Assembly: GCA_965208065.1 (NCBI GenBank)
Contig: OZ242313.1
Coordinates: forward strand, 2,914,001 to 2,978,000
Length of the DNA stretch: 64,000 nt
Direction: 5' to 3'
DNA from: Bin103 sp002238925
Lineage (GTDB): Bacteria > Spirochaetota > Spirochaetia > SZUA-6 > Bin103
Below the pieces are notes generated by a model that was not told where the DNA came from, ran no database searches, and was given only the letters and a program-made list of their open reading frames with translations. The translations under genes and the position numbers were made by a program. Of this stretch, positions 25,588 to 34,125 are shown in pieces. How positions within the stretch are numbered: the first letter of the stretch is position 1; each line of letters begins with the position of its first letter.

Positions 25588-27087
25588 CTATTTCGACGAG
25601 GATGGCAGTGGCGACGGAAGCTGATCGACCAGAGCATTCAATCCGGCGGGGTCGTTGGCGGTGCCGTAAAGGTATCGGTCGGGGCGGATGGCTACGGCGC
25701 GGGTTCCGAGTTCCGTTAGATACTCGGCGGCTCCGTCCAGTTCGCCAGGGGTCCAGACGTGGATCCCCTTCTTTGCGGCGCGTGCTCGCCCTTGCCACCG
25801 GGCCAGCAGCGAGCGGTCGGCGAGGAGGGCCGGCCCGTAGCCCGCGACTTCGTCAGAGAGAACGCCCTCTTTGCAAACAAATTGCGGCGAGATGTGGCCC
25901 GCGGCGGCACAGCCGGCCTGCCACAAGCCGGGGCCGAGTCGCGGCGAGATAGTGTCCATCTTGAAGGTGCCGTCCGGTTGTCGGAAGGCCGACTTCAGGG
26001 CCGCCTCGCTGTCGGTCGCGTTGACCAGCCGGCCGAGGGCGACGGCACCTTCGATGAAGGCCCGCACATGTGGATGGCGCTCGTTCTGGTAGCTGTCGAG
26101 CATGGCGTCGTCGTGCTCGTGGCGGATGCAGAGGGCGAGCTTCCAGGCCAGGTTCGCGGCGTCGCGAATCCCGGCGCACATGCCCTGACCCATGAACGGC
26201 GGGCTCTGATGCGCGGCGTCGCCGGCGATCAGCAGCCGGCCCCGGCGCCAGAATGACGCGACAACCGAGTGGAAGGTATAGACTGCGGCGCGCTCGACCT
26301 CGGCATCGTCCCGTGTCAGCCATCGTGACAGGCGCTGCCAGATGTTTGCGGGTGCGAGCGCCTCGTCGTCCGGCAGTTCGCCTATTGCAATCTCCCAGCG
26401 CCGGCGCCGGCCCGGTCCGCGCACGTAGGTTGCCGGCGTGTGTGGATGGCAATACTGGATGGTGAAGTCACCGAGGTCCGGTCGTTCTCCGCGCAGCAGC
26501 AGATCGACTACCAGCCAGCGCTCGTGAAATCCCAAGTCTTCGGCCCGGTTCGCGACCTGCTCCCGGACCAGCGACCGCGCGCCATCGCATCCCACGACGT
26601 AGCTGGCAGCCAGTGTCTGTTGCCGGTCACCTCTGCGGAAGGTGACCGTCGCGGACGCCGTGTCCTGACCGAAGGAAGTCGCATCGGCGCCCAGAACCAC
26701 GTCCACAATGGGTGCGCCGCGCAGATGATCGCGCAGGATCGCGTCCAGATCGGGCTGGTGGAAGCGGTAGCTCGGGTACCAGCCGTGCGGCCCGACCTGC
26801 TGCGGACGTGGCCAGTCGAGTATCAGACTGCCGTCGGGATCGACGAATCGCATGCCGGCATTGACTCGGGACACCGCGGCTACCCGGTCGGCAATGCCGA
26901 TGGTCTGGAAGATGCGCATGACTTCTCCATCGAAATGGACGGCACGGGGCAGGCCGTAGATCTCCGCCTCGCGTTCCAGGACCACGATGCGCAACCCGCA
27001 CAACCCCAGCAGACTGGCGAGCACCGCTCCGGTTGGCCCCAAGCCGACGACGGCGACGTCATAAGGCCCTCGACGTTCGGGTGGCAC
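25588..27087 (-). CDS. MhpA-like FAD-dependent aromatic hydroxylase
   Basis: A 499-residue flavoprotein monooxygenase related to 3-(3-hydroxyphenyl)propionate hydroxylase, which adds a second hydroxyl to a phenol ring using NAD(P)H and O2. The FAD motifs are present: VAVVGLGPTGAVLASLL, then VVGCDGARSLVRE, and GDAAHQSPPFMGQGMCAGIR followed by DAANLAWKL. A longer frame begins at GTG 27141 and overlaps the dioxygenase gene by 46 bases; GTG 27087, eight bases after that gene's stop, fits the family N-terminus better. Paired with the extradiol dioxygenase it forms a hydroxylate-then-cleave unit. Confidence 0.82.
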   Translation of the reverse strand: MPPERRGPYDVAVVGLGPTGAVLASLLGLCGLRIVVLEREAEIYGLPRAVHFDGEVMRIFQTIGIADRVAAVSRVNAGMRFVDPDGSLILDWPRPQQVGPHGWYPSYRFHQPDLDAILRDHLRGAPIVDVVLGADATSFGQDTASATVTFRRGDRQQTLAASYVVGCDGARSLVREQVANRAEDLGFHERWLVVDLLLRGERPDLGDFTIQYCHPHTPATYVRGPGRRRRWEIAIGELPDDEALAPANIWQRLSRWLTRDDAEVERAAVYTFHSVVASFWRRGRLLIAGDAAHQSPPFMGQGMCAGIRDAANLAWKLALCIRHEHDDAMLDSYQNERHPHVRAFIEGAVALGRLVNATDSEAALKSAFRQPDGTFKMDTISPRLGPGLWQAGCAAAGHISPQFVCKEGVLSDEVAGYGPALLADRSLLARWQGRARAAKKGIHVWTPGELDGAAEYLTELGTRAVAIRPDRYLYGTANDPAGLNALVDQLPSPLPSSSK

Positions 27088-27095
27088 GGGAACGT

Positions 27096-28073
27096 TCAGA
27101 CCGGCCGGTTGCCGCTCAACGCGCCCCACAGCCACGGGCAATCGGTGGGCGGCGGCGCCTGCAGGCCTTGCCTGGCGGTATCGAGCGCGAGCTCGCGGAA
27201 TTCCCGGCGCTGCTCGTCCTGCAGATGCGGGCGGTCATGCCCCCAGAAGCTCGGTCCGTGCTCCATCACCTGGATCTGCCACTTGTCAGGCTCGATGATC
27301 CGCCCGCCCCACCCGGTCTCGACGAAGAACCCGGAGGGGGTATTGGTGTAGAACGAGGTCATCCAGTCGTTGGTGTGCCGGCCGAGCGTGTACGCGACGG
27401 CGCCGGCGGACTGCTGTGCGAGGTCGTAGCCCTGACCGACATCGTCGAGGTTGGTGTACTCCACCATGAAGTGGTGGAAGCCGGTCTGCCCGGTGCCCAG
27501 CATGGCAAAGCTGTGGTGCCGGCCATTGACGTGAAAGAAGTAGAGCGGAATGGGCTGAAGTCCGTAGTCGCTGAGCCGGAAGCCGAGCAGGTCGCGATAG
27601 AACGGGAGCAAGGTGTCGATGTCGGTGGTGTGAAGGACCGCATGGCCCATGCCGAGCGGACCGGTCTTGAAGCCGGAGATGGGTCGTCCCGGAATGAACG
27701 GGTCTTCGGTCAGCATCGGGCCGTGAAAGAACTCCAGGCGATTTCCCGCCGGGTCTTGCGCTAGCGCGAGGCCGGTAACGAATCGCTGGTCGGCCAGAGC
27801 GCGGGTGCCAGGTCTGACCTCGACGCCGGCATCGGAAAGACGTGCACAGAGCCGATCCAAAGATGGAGCGTCCGCCACTTCCCAGCCCATGCAGGCCAGG
27901 GCATCGCCGGGTTCCGCGGTCACGATCAGGCGCTGTTTGCGGTCATCCATGCGGAAAGCGGCTTGGCCGGCAGCGCGGTCGACCGCCTGCATCCCGAGCT
28001 GGCCGCTCGCATAGTCGGACCAGTCAGATAGCCGGTCGGTGCGAATGCCGAGGTAGCCAAGTGCGGTGATCAT
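27096..28073 (-). CDS. extradiol ring-cleavage dioxygenase (VOC, BphC-like)
   Basis: A 325-residue two-domain VOC protein like 2,3-dihydroxybiphenyl 1,2-dioxygenase, which opens catechols next to the diol. The active second domain keeps the likely iron ligands: His in GMGHAVLHTTD, His in GFHHFMVEYTNLDDVGQGYD, and Glu in GFFVETGWGG. The first domain begins ALGYLGIRTDRLSDWSDYA. It precedes the flavin hydroxylase in the same operon. Genes for the following hydrolase or hydratase are not in the window, though an HpcH-type aldolase lies 3 kb away on the same strand. Confidence 0.85.
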   Translation of the reverse strand: MITALGYLGIRTDRLSDWSDYASGQLGMQAVDRAAGQAAFRMDDRKQRLIVTAEPGDALACMGWEVADAPSLDRLCARLSDAGVEVRPGTRALADQRFVTGLALAQDPAGNRLEFFHGPMLTEDPFIPGRPISGFKTGPLGMGHAVLHTTDIDTLLPFYRDLLGFRLSDYGLQPIPLYFFHVNGRHHSFAMLGTGQTGFHHFMVEYTNLDDVGQGYDLAQQSAGAVAYTLGRHTNDWMTSFYTNTPSGFFVETGWGGRIIEPDKWQIQVMEHGPSFWGHDRPHLQDEQRREFRELALDTARQGLQAPPPTDCPWLWGALSGNRPV

Positions 28074-28226
28074 GAACCTGAGCCTGCCGGTTGCTCGTCC
28101 GCCTGTCCACCTCTCATTGGCCGCCGAAAATCGGTCGCGGCTCGTTCCCGGAGGTGCCGGCGCGGCCGTATGCTAATGTGGCCACCGGTGCGGAATCCCG
28201 CATCCAACTCAATCACGGAGAATTAG
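28074..28226. promoter_or_regulatory. divergent intergenic region between aromatic and sugar operons
   Basis: These 153 bases separate the dioxygenase/hydroxylase pair (minus) from the sugar-acid operon (plus) and must hold both promoters. TATGCTAAT near 28169 is a possible -10 element for the plus strand. CGGAGAA just before ATG 28227 is a good ribosome site. I see no clear palindromic operator. Confidence 0.35.
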
Positions 28227-29033
28227 ATGATTTCTCTCGCCGTCAATTCGGTTCTGTTCGATGCGTTCGATTTCGCCACCGCCGCCCGCCATATCGCCGC
28301 CGCCGGCTACGACGGCATCGAGATCGCCGCGATACCGGGGATGTGTGAACACCTGGAGGTGGATCGCTGGCGCGAGCAGGCGGCGGACGTGCGCGCCATC
28401 CTGGCGGAGACCGGGCTCAAGCCGGTGTCGATGGAGACCGCCGACCGCGGCGACGAGCGCTGCGAGCGCACCTTCGAGGCGAGTGCGGAGCTGGGCATCC
28501 CGGTGGTTGCGGTAGGATCCGGCGGCACCAGCGGCGATCCGGACGACCTGCGCGAGCGCATCGCGCGCCTGGCGGAGCTTGCCGACGCGGCAGCGCAGTT
28601 TGGCGTTACCGTGGTCTGCAAGGCGCACGTCGGCAGCGCCGTGTACGATACCCCTACAACGCTGGCGGCGATGGCGGCGATTGCGTCGCCGGGGTTCGGC
28701 ATCAACATGGACCCCAGCCACATCCACCGTGCCGGCGAGGTGCCCAAGGAGGCGCTGCAGCAGGTGGTCTCGCGTGTGCGCCACAGCCACATCCGCGACT
28801 GCAAGGGTCGCCAGCAGGGTCCCGGAGCGCCGCCGCTGCAGGCGTGCGGCCGCGGCGACATCGACCTGTTCGGCTACTGCAAGGTGCTCGCCGACGCCGG
28901 CTACGAGGGCGCCGCCAGCCTGGAGGTGATCGGAGCCGCCAAGGCGGGCCTGAGTCTGGCCGAAGTGGCGATCATTGCCGCCGAGAGCTACGGCTACCTG
29001 AACGCCTGCCTCAAGCAGCTCGGGGCGCGGTAG
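28227..29033 (+). CDS. sugar phosphate isomerase/epimerase (xylose isomerase-like TIM barrel)
   Basis: A 268-residue TIM-barrel protein of the AP-endonuclease-2 superfamily. It begins SLAVNSVLFDAFDFATAARH and carries the metal-site strands VVCKAHVGSAVYDTP, FGINMDPSHIHRAGE, HSHIRDCKGR and ASLEVIGAAKAG (His, Asp-His, His, Glu). Enzymes of this type epimerise or isomerise ketoses or inososes. A CGGAGAATTAG ribosome site precedes the ATG. It is first in a plus-strand series with a UxuA-like enzyme, a dehydrogenase and two MFS carriers. Confidence 0.78.
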   Translation: MISLAVNSVLFDAFDFATAARHIAAAGYDGIEIAAIPGMCEHLEVDRWREQAADVRAILAETGLKPVSMETADRGDERCERTFEASAELGIPVVAVGSGGTSGDPDDLRERIARLAELADAAAQFGVTVVCKAHVGSAVYDTPTTLAAMAAIASPGFGINMDPSHIHRAGEVPKEALQQVVSRVRHSHIRDCKGRQQGPGAPPLQACGRGDIDLFGYCKVLADAGYEGAASLEVIGAAKAGLSLAEVAIIAAESYGYLNACLKQLGAR

Positions 29034-29093
29034 GGCGCCTGCAGAGTGGAAACGCGCGCGGGCGACCGGCGCGGCACTGACCGGTCTGCCGCC

Positions 29094-30077
29094 GTGAAGT
29101 TGAGCCCCGGCATCAAGCTGGGCATGCTCATTCCGCCGCAGCCAAGCGAACACGACCTGCGCTTTGCCAACGAGTTGGGAGTTACCCACGTTTACACCTG
29201 GGTGCCCGATGAGTTGAGCGGCGCGGCCGAGCTTGCCGCGCTGCGCAGGCGGGTCGAGAGCGCCGGCCTGACGCTATTCAACGCCGGCCACGGCTCGCTG
29301 GCGAAGTGTGACCGGATCCACTTGGCACTGCCGGGCCGCGACGACGCGATCGGCCGGTTCGCCGCGTTCCTGCGCAACCTGAGTGCCGCGGGAATCCACA
29401 CTACCACCTTCACGTTCGAGCCGGACGGCGTGTGGAGCACTTCCGCGGCGGCGGCACGCGGGGGCGCGGCGGCGCGCGCCGTGGACGGCTCCGAACTGGC
29501 CGAGCAGCCGCTCAGTCGCGGCCGCCGCTACGACGAAGAGACGATCTGGGACAATTTCGCCTACTTCATAGAGCGCATCATTCCGGTCGCCGAGGAGGCG
29601 GGCGTGCGTCTGGCGCTGCATCCCAACGACCCGCCGCTTCCGGAGATCGCCGGCATCCCGTGCATCATCCGTTCGTACCAGAGCTACCGGCGCGCGTTTG
29701 AAATCGCCGATTCGGACTGGCTGGGCATGGAGTTCTGCACCGGCTGCTGGCTGGAAGGGGGCGCGGCATTCGGCGACATCGAGACCGCGATCGGGGAATT
29801 CCTTGCACATGACAAGATATTCATCGTCCACTTCCGCAACGTGAGCGCTCCGCTGCCGCGCTTCCACGAGACCTTCGTCGACGAGGGATACCAGGACATG
29901 CACGTGCTGATGCGGCTGTTCCACGACGGCGGCTACCGGGGCACCATGGTTCTTGATCACACCCCGCCAATGGCGCACGACCCGGCAACGTTGCACAACG
30001 GCCCCGCCGACAGACCGGTGGCCACCGCGTACGCAATCGGCTATATGAAGGCGTTACTCGCCGTGGCAGACGGCTGA
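29094..30077 (+). CDS. UxuA-like mannonate dehydratase family protein
   Basis: A 327-residue TIM-barrel protein resembling D-mannonate dehydratase, which converts sugar acids to 2-keto-3-deoxy acids. Family-like segments are ETIWDNFAYFIERIIPVAEE, GVRLALHPNDPPLPEIAGIP, GMEFCTGCWLEGG, IFIVHFRNVSAPLPRFHETF and TMVLDHTPPMAHD; they supply the metal-binding His, Cys, His and Asp residues. The frame is open from GTG 29046, but GTG 29094 gives the normal KLSPGIKLGMLIPP start. The next gene encodes an IMDH-type dehydrogenase, suggesting a hexuronate- or tartrate-like route. Confidence 0.75.
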   Translation: MKLSPGIKLGMLIPPQPSEHDLRFANELGVTHVYTWVPDELSGAAELAALRRRVESAGLTLFNAGHGSLAKCDRIHLALPGRDDAIGRFAAFLRNLSAAGIHTTTFTFEPDGVWSTSAAAARGGAAARAVDGSELAEQPLSRGRRYDEETIWDNFAYFIERIIPVAEEAGVRLALHPNDPPLPEIAGIPCIIRSYQSYRRAFEIADSDWLGMEFCTGCWLEGGAAFGDIETAIGEFLAHDKIFIVHFRNVSAPLPRFHETFVDEGYQDMHVLMRLFHDGGYRGTMVLDHTPPMAHDPATLHNGPADRPVATAYAIGYMKALLAVADG

Positions 30078-30102
30078 GCGGCGGCTCACGGTTGGACACA
30101 AG

Positions 30103-31167
30103 ATGAACCTGCTGATCTTGCCGGGCGATGGGGTCGGTCCCGAGATTGCCGAAGCCGCCGTTGCCGTGCTCGACGCGGTAACCGAGCGGTGGCCGCTGGG
30201 CCTGGAACGGGAAACGGCGCGGATTGGCGTGGCCGCCCTGGCGGAGCACGGCACCACGATGCCGGAGGGAACCCTGGAGCGGGCGCGCGCGGCAGACGGC
30301 GTCATACTCGGGCCGATCGACCACATGCGTTACCCGGCGCGCGATCAGGGCGGCGTCAACGTCTCCGCCGCGCTGCGCACCGGACTCGATCTGTACGCCA
30401 ATATCCGGCCGGCGCGCACCCGGCCCGGTCTGAGCGGCCCGGTTGGTACGTTCGACTTGGTGATCGTGCGCGAGAACACCGAAGGGTTCTACCCGGACCG
30501 CAACATGTACGCCGGCAACGGCGAATTCATGCCGGACGCGGACACCGCCCTGTCGGTGCGCAAGATCAGCGCTGCGGCATGCCGGCGGATCGCGCGCCGT
30601 TCGTTCGCCCTGGCGCAGCGGCGGCGTGGCAAGGTGACGGCAATCCACAAGGCCAACAACTTCATCTTGAGCGACGGCCTGTTCCTGCGCGAGGTGCGTG
30701 CGGTGGCGGCCGACTTCCCTGACGTGGCAGTCGACGAGGTGTTGGTGGATGCCGCGGCGGCGCTGCTGGTGCGCGAGCCGTCGCGCTTCGACGTGCTGTG
30801 CACCACCAACTTCCACGGCGACATTCTCTCCGACCTGGCGTCGGAACTGTCCGGCAGCCTGGGGCTGGCGGGCTCGCTGAACGCCGGTGACCGCCACGCC
30901 TGCGCGCAGGCGCAGCACGGCTCCGCCCCCGATATTGCCGGCCAGGACCGGGTCAACCCCACTGCCATGCTGCTGTCGGTCGCCATGCTCCTGGACTGGC
31001 TGGCCAAGCGCCACCAGCGCTCCGATCTGGCGGCCGCCGCGTCCCGTATTTCCGCCGCGGTGGACGGCACGCTGTCCAACCCGTCCACGCGCACGGCCGA
31101 CCTGGGCGGCTCTCTCGGCACCGCGGGCTTCACCGACGCGGTGATTGCATCGCTCGACAAGGAATAG
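30103..31167 (+). CDS. isocitrate/isopropylmalate-type dehydrogenase (possible tartrate dehydrogenase)
   Basis: A 354-residue member of the beta-decarboxylating dehydrogenase family. It has LLILPGDGVGPEIAEAAVAV, the phosphate/substrate segment DLVIVRENTEGFYPDRN, the Lys region TAIHKANNFILSDGLF, the metal-site FDVLCTTNFHGDILSDLASE and GSAPDIAGQDRVNPTAMLLS. Housekeeping LeuB or Icd is possible, but the setting next to a UxuA-like dehydratase and two carriers favours a catabolic tartrate or malate-like substrate. Confidence 0.8.
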   Translation: MNLLILPGDGVGPEIAEAAVAVLDAVTERWPLGLERETARIGVAALAEHGTTMPEGTLERARAADGVILGPIDHMRYPARDQGGVNVSAALRTGLDLYANIRPARTRPGLSGPVGTFDLVIVRENTEGFYPDRNMYAGNGEFMPDADTALSVRKISAAACRRIARRSFALAQRRRGKVTAIHKANNFILSDGLFLREVRAVAADFPDVAVDEVLVDAAAALLVREPSRFDVLCTTNFHGDILSDLASELSGSLGLAGSLNAGDRHACAQAQHGSAPDIAGQDRVNPTAMLLSVAMLLDWLAKRHQRSDLAAAASRISAAVDGTLSNPSTRTADLGGSLGTAGFTDAVIASLDKE

Positions 31168-31177
31168 CCGGCACAAC

Positions 31178-31336
31178 ATGGGGCATCCGATCACCTACCA
31201 GTACAACCCGTTCGATCTCGACCAGGATCCCAACCTGCTCTACTGGCGATTCGAGAGCGCCGTCGTACGAGTGTTCGCGCGTGGCGGCGCGGTAACCCTC
31301 GAGCGGCTGCGCGTCCACGGGCTCGGTTCGGTCTAG
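31178..31336 (+). CDS. small ORF of unknown function, possibly a gene remnant
   Basis: A 52-residue frame (MGHPITYQYNPFDLDQDPNL, then LYWRFESAVVRVFARGG) between the dehydrogenase and the first MFS gene, on the same strand, 10 bases after one and 37 before the other. Codon use looks like real coding sequence. I do not recognise it; it may be a short protein or the surviving end of a deleted enzyme gene. Confidence 0.35.
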   Translation: MGHPITYQYNPFDLDQDPNLLYWRFESAVVRVFARGGAVTLERLRVHGLGSV

Positions 31337-31373
31337 GACCAAGCGTAAACGAGACGACGCGGAACCGGCGCCA

Positions 31374-32690
31374 ATGACCAACCTGCGCAGCGCACTGCAC
31401 CAGTTTCACGGCGACGTGTACCGGTACCTGGGAGCGTCCACCCTGGTGGGATTCAGCTACTTCGGGTTCGTTGCGGTGCTGCTCAACCTGTACCTGTTGC
31501 GCTTGGGCTACGGCACCGACTTCATCGGCCTGGTGAACGGGAGCACGGCACTCGCGTTTGCCGCCTCTTCGCTGCCGGCCGGTGCGATCGGCAGCCGCTT
31601 CGGCATGCGGCGCGCGGTGATGGGAGGCATGGGATTCCTGGCCGCCGGCGTGATGCTGGTGCCGGTGGTGGCGCTGTTGCCCGCCGGCGGGACGCGCGAC
31701 ATCGCCATCATCACCATGCGCGTGCTGTCCGGGATCGGGTTCTCCCTCTACATGGTCAACGCATACCCCTATCTGGTGGTCGCGACCGATGCGCGCGACC
31801 GTCCCTACGCGTTCGCGCTGCTGGCCGCCATACCACCGGTCGCCGGTTTCGCCGGCAGTATCGTTTCGGGCGCACTTCCCGGGTGGATCGCGGGCGGCAT
31901 GGGGCTGGATTCCGCGGATCCGCTGCCGTTCGGCCTTATCCTGTTCGTCGCGGGCGCGATTCTGCTGCCGACTCCGTGGATCGTGGCCCGGACCCGCGAC
32001 CTGGAGCCTCCGAAACGGCGCCGCAACGGCAACGCACGGCGGCGCACCGCCCGGGAGGTGCGTAGCGCCCACGGCGCCCTCTTCCTGGTGATCTTCTTCC
32101 TGGGCATTACCGCGCTGCTGCGCATGGCCGGCGAGAGTGCGGCCCGCTCGTTCTTCAACGTCTACCTGGAACTGGACCTGGGCGCTTCGACGTCGCGCAT
32201 CGGCCTGCTGCTGGCGTTCGGGCAATTGGTGGCCGGCCCGGCGGCGTTGTGCGCCCCGGCACTGGCCAACCGGCACGGCAAGATGCCGGTCATCGTCGTT
32301 ACCACCGCGATAACCGCCGCCAGCCTGGTGGTCATGGCGCTGGTGCCGCATTGGGTGGCGGCGGGCATCGGTTTCACGCTGGTGGTCGGCATGCGCTCGG
32401 TCACCCAGTCGGTTACCAGCGTGGTGCACATGGAGATCGTGCCGGCGAGCCGGCGCGGGATTACCTCCGGGGTGGTGTCGATGTCGATGGGGCTCGGGTT
32501 TTCGTCCATGGCGCTCGGCGGCGGCTACCTGATTCCGGCGCTGGGCTTCCCGGGCCTCTACCTGTTGGCCGCCCTGTTGACCGCGTTAAGTGCGCTGATT
32601 TTCTGGCAGTACTTCCGCGTGCCGCAGGGCGAGTACCGGCTCGCCACGGCCGACGAACCCGCGGCCGCCGCGCCGATGCAGCGGTCGTGA
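31374..32690 (+). CDS. MFS transporter, first tandem copy
   Basis: A 438-residue, 12-helix major facilitator. The first half holds SYFGFVAVLLNLYLLRLGYG, TDFIGLVNGSTALAFAASSL and the loop 2-3 motif GSRFGMRRAV; IITMRVLSGIGFSLYMVNAY follows in helix 4. The central loop is basic (PPKRRRNGNARRRTAREV). It resembles drug or sugar-type MFS carriers but the substrate is unknown. It is the upstream member of a duplicated pair and ends the sugar-acid operon, so it may import or export that pathway's acid. Confidence 0.8.
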   Translation: MTNLRSALHQFHGDVYRYLGASTLVGFSYFGFVAVLLNLYLLRLGYGTDFIGLVNGSTALAFAASSLPAGAIGSRFGMRRAVMGGMGFLAAGVMLVPVVALLPAGGTRDIAIITMRVLSGIGFSLYMVNAYPYLVVATDARDRPYAFALLAAIPPVAGFAGSIVSGALPGWIAGGMGLDSADPLPFGLILFVAGAILLPTPWIVARTRDLEPPKRRRNGNARRRTAREVRSAHGALFLVIFFLGITALLRMAGESAARSFFNVYLELDLGASTSRIGLLLAFGQLVAGPAALCAPALANRHGKMPVIVVTTAITAASLVVMALVPHWVAAGIGFTLVVGMRSVTQSVTSVVHMEIVPASRRGITSGVVSMSMGLGFSSMALGGGYLIPALGFPGLYLLAALLTALSALIFWQYFRVPQGEYRLATADEPAAAAPMQRS

Positions 32691-32721
32691 AGCAGGGACC
32701 GTTGGCACCTGTATACCAGCG

Positions 32722-34008
32722 ATGACCAATCTGAGCGAGGCGCTCCGCACCTTCCACGCCGACGTATACAAGCTGCTGTTCGCGATGTGCATCATGGGGA
32801 TGAGCTACTTCGGCTTCGTGTCGGTGCTGCTCAACCTGTACCTGCTGCGGCTCGGCTACGAGACCGACTTCATCGGTTTGGTGAACGGCGCCATTGCTTT
32901 TGCATTCGCGGCATCGTCGCTGCCGGCGGGAGTGATTGGCAGCCGGCTGGGGATGCGCCGAACGGCAACGATAGGCATCGGACTGGTGGCGGTGGGAATG
33001 ACGCTGGTGCCGGTGGCGGGCTCGGTTCTGTCGGGTCCCGCGCGCGATGTCGGCATTATCGCCATGCGCGTGCTCTCCGGCATGGGCTTCTCGCTCTTCA
33101 TGGTCAACGCCTACCCATACCTGGTTGCGGCCACGGGTGCACGGGAGCGGACCTACGCGTTCGCGCTCATGACCGGTCTGCCACCGCTTGCGGGCTTTGC
33201 CGGCAGCCTTCTCTCCGGCGTGCTGCCGGGCTGGGTCGCCCCCCTGCTGGGAGTTGACCTGACCCACCCGGCCCCCTTTGCCGTGGCGCTGATGTTTGCG
33301 GGGGCGGTCCTGTTGCTGGCGGTACCGGTGCTGGCGCGTGCCGGCGACCGCGAGCCGGCACCGCGCGCTCGGTCGCCTGGTGAGACACGACGCTCGCAAG
33401 GTGGCACCTCTCTCAGCGACGGCGCCTCCGGAGCATTGGCCGTGTTGGTTTTCCTGCTTGCGTTTACCGGCTTGCTGCGCTCCGCCGGAGAGGGGGCGGC
33501 GCGCTCTTTCTTCAATGTCTACCTGGATCTGGATCTGGCGGCTTCGCCGGCCCGCATCGGACTGCTGCTGGCGGTCGGGCAAGTGGCCGCGGCGCCGGCC
33601 GCGCTCGTGGCCCCGGCGCTGGCCGCGCGCGCCGGCAAGGTGGCGGTGATCGTGGCGACCGGGCTGCTCACTGCAATCGGCCTGGTGATTCTGGCGGCCA
33701 TCCCGCACTGGGTCGCGGCAGGGATCGGCTTCACGCTGGTCGTCGGCTTGCGGGCAATCACCCAGTCGGTGTCCGCCGTGATGCACATGGAAATCGTGCC
33801 GGCACAGCGGCGATCGGTTACCTCGGGTGTGATAGCGATGTCGATGGGATTGGGTTTCATGTCCATCTCATTCGGCGGCGGTTTCCTGATTCCGGCCATC
33901 GGCTTTCCCGCCTTCCACCTGCTGGCCGCCGCTATCACCGCCGCCGGCGCGCTGATCTTCTGGCTCTACTTCCGCCTCCCCCGCGGCGAATACCGCACAT
34001 CCACTTGA
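32722..34008 (+). CDS. MFS transporter, second tandem copy
   Basis: A 428-residue paralogue of the preceding carrier, starting 31 bases after it. The alignment is obvious by eye: SYFGFVSVLLNLYLLRLGYE, TDFIGLVNGAIAFAFAASSL, GSRLGMRRTA, AMRVLSGMGFSLFMVNAYPY, and in the second half ARSFFNVYLDLDLAASPARI. The two copies differ most in the central cytoplasmic loop. They may form a heterodimer or have divided substrate range. A strong hairpin follows the stop codon. Confidence 0.8.
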   Translation: MTNLSEALRTFHADVYKLLFAMCIMGMSYFGFVSVLLNLYLLRLGYETDFIGLVNGAIAFAFAASSLPAGVIGSRLGMRRTATIGIGLVAVGMTLVPVAGSVLSGPARDVGIIAMRVLSGMGFSLFMVNAYPYLVAATGARERTYAFALMTGLPPLAGFAGSLLSGVLPGWVAPLLGVDLTHPAPFAVALMFAGAVLLLAVPVLARAGDREPAPRARSPGETRRSQGGTSLSDGASGALAVLVFLLAFTGLLRSAGEGAARSFFNVYLDLDLAASPARIGLLLAVGQVAAAPAALVAPALAARAGKVAVIVATGLLTAIGLVILAAIPHWVAAGIGFTLVVGLRAITQSVSAVMHMEIVPAQRRSVTSGVIAMSMGLGFMSISFGGGFLIPAIGFPAFHLLAAAITAAGALIFWLYFRLPRGEYRTST

Positions 34009-34012
34009 ACAA

Positions 34013-34041
34013 GCAGCGGCCGCCGGGGTGGCGGCCGCTGC
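34013..34041. terminator. perfect 12-base hairpin between convergent genes
   Basis: GCAGCGGCCGCC (34013-34024) and GGCGGCCGCTGC (34030-34041) form a perfect 12-base stem with loop GGGGT, four bases after the MFS stop codon. The following CTGATTGCTT is only weakly T-rich. Its position between converging genes makes a bidirectional terminator likely. Confidence 0.65.
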
Positions 34042-34066
34042 CTGATTGCTTCGCGCCTGCTACTGG

Positions 34067-34125
34067 TAGAAGGCTCTACTTATAGAAGGCTTATAGAAGG
34101 CTCTACTTATAGAAGGCTCTACTTG
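34067..34125. repeat. 16-base tandem repeat at the 3' end of a binding-protein gene
   Basis: On the plus strand TAGAAGGCTCTACTTA recurs at 34067, 34094 and 34110 (the last copy ends in G), with a shortened 11-base unit at 34083. On the minus strand each unit reads AGCCTTCTATAAGTAG, echoing the end of the binding-protein gene (TAC TAC AAG TAG at 34119-34130). The array therefore looks like repeated copies of that gene's last codons and stop. The local base composition is markedly more AT-rich than the surroundings. Confidence 0.8.

Noticed and set aside
34067..34125. CRISPR-like array
   Set aside because: The units are in direct contact without spacers and copy the end of the adjacent gene.
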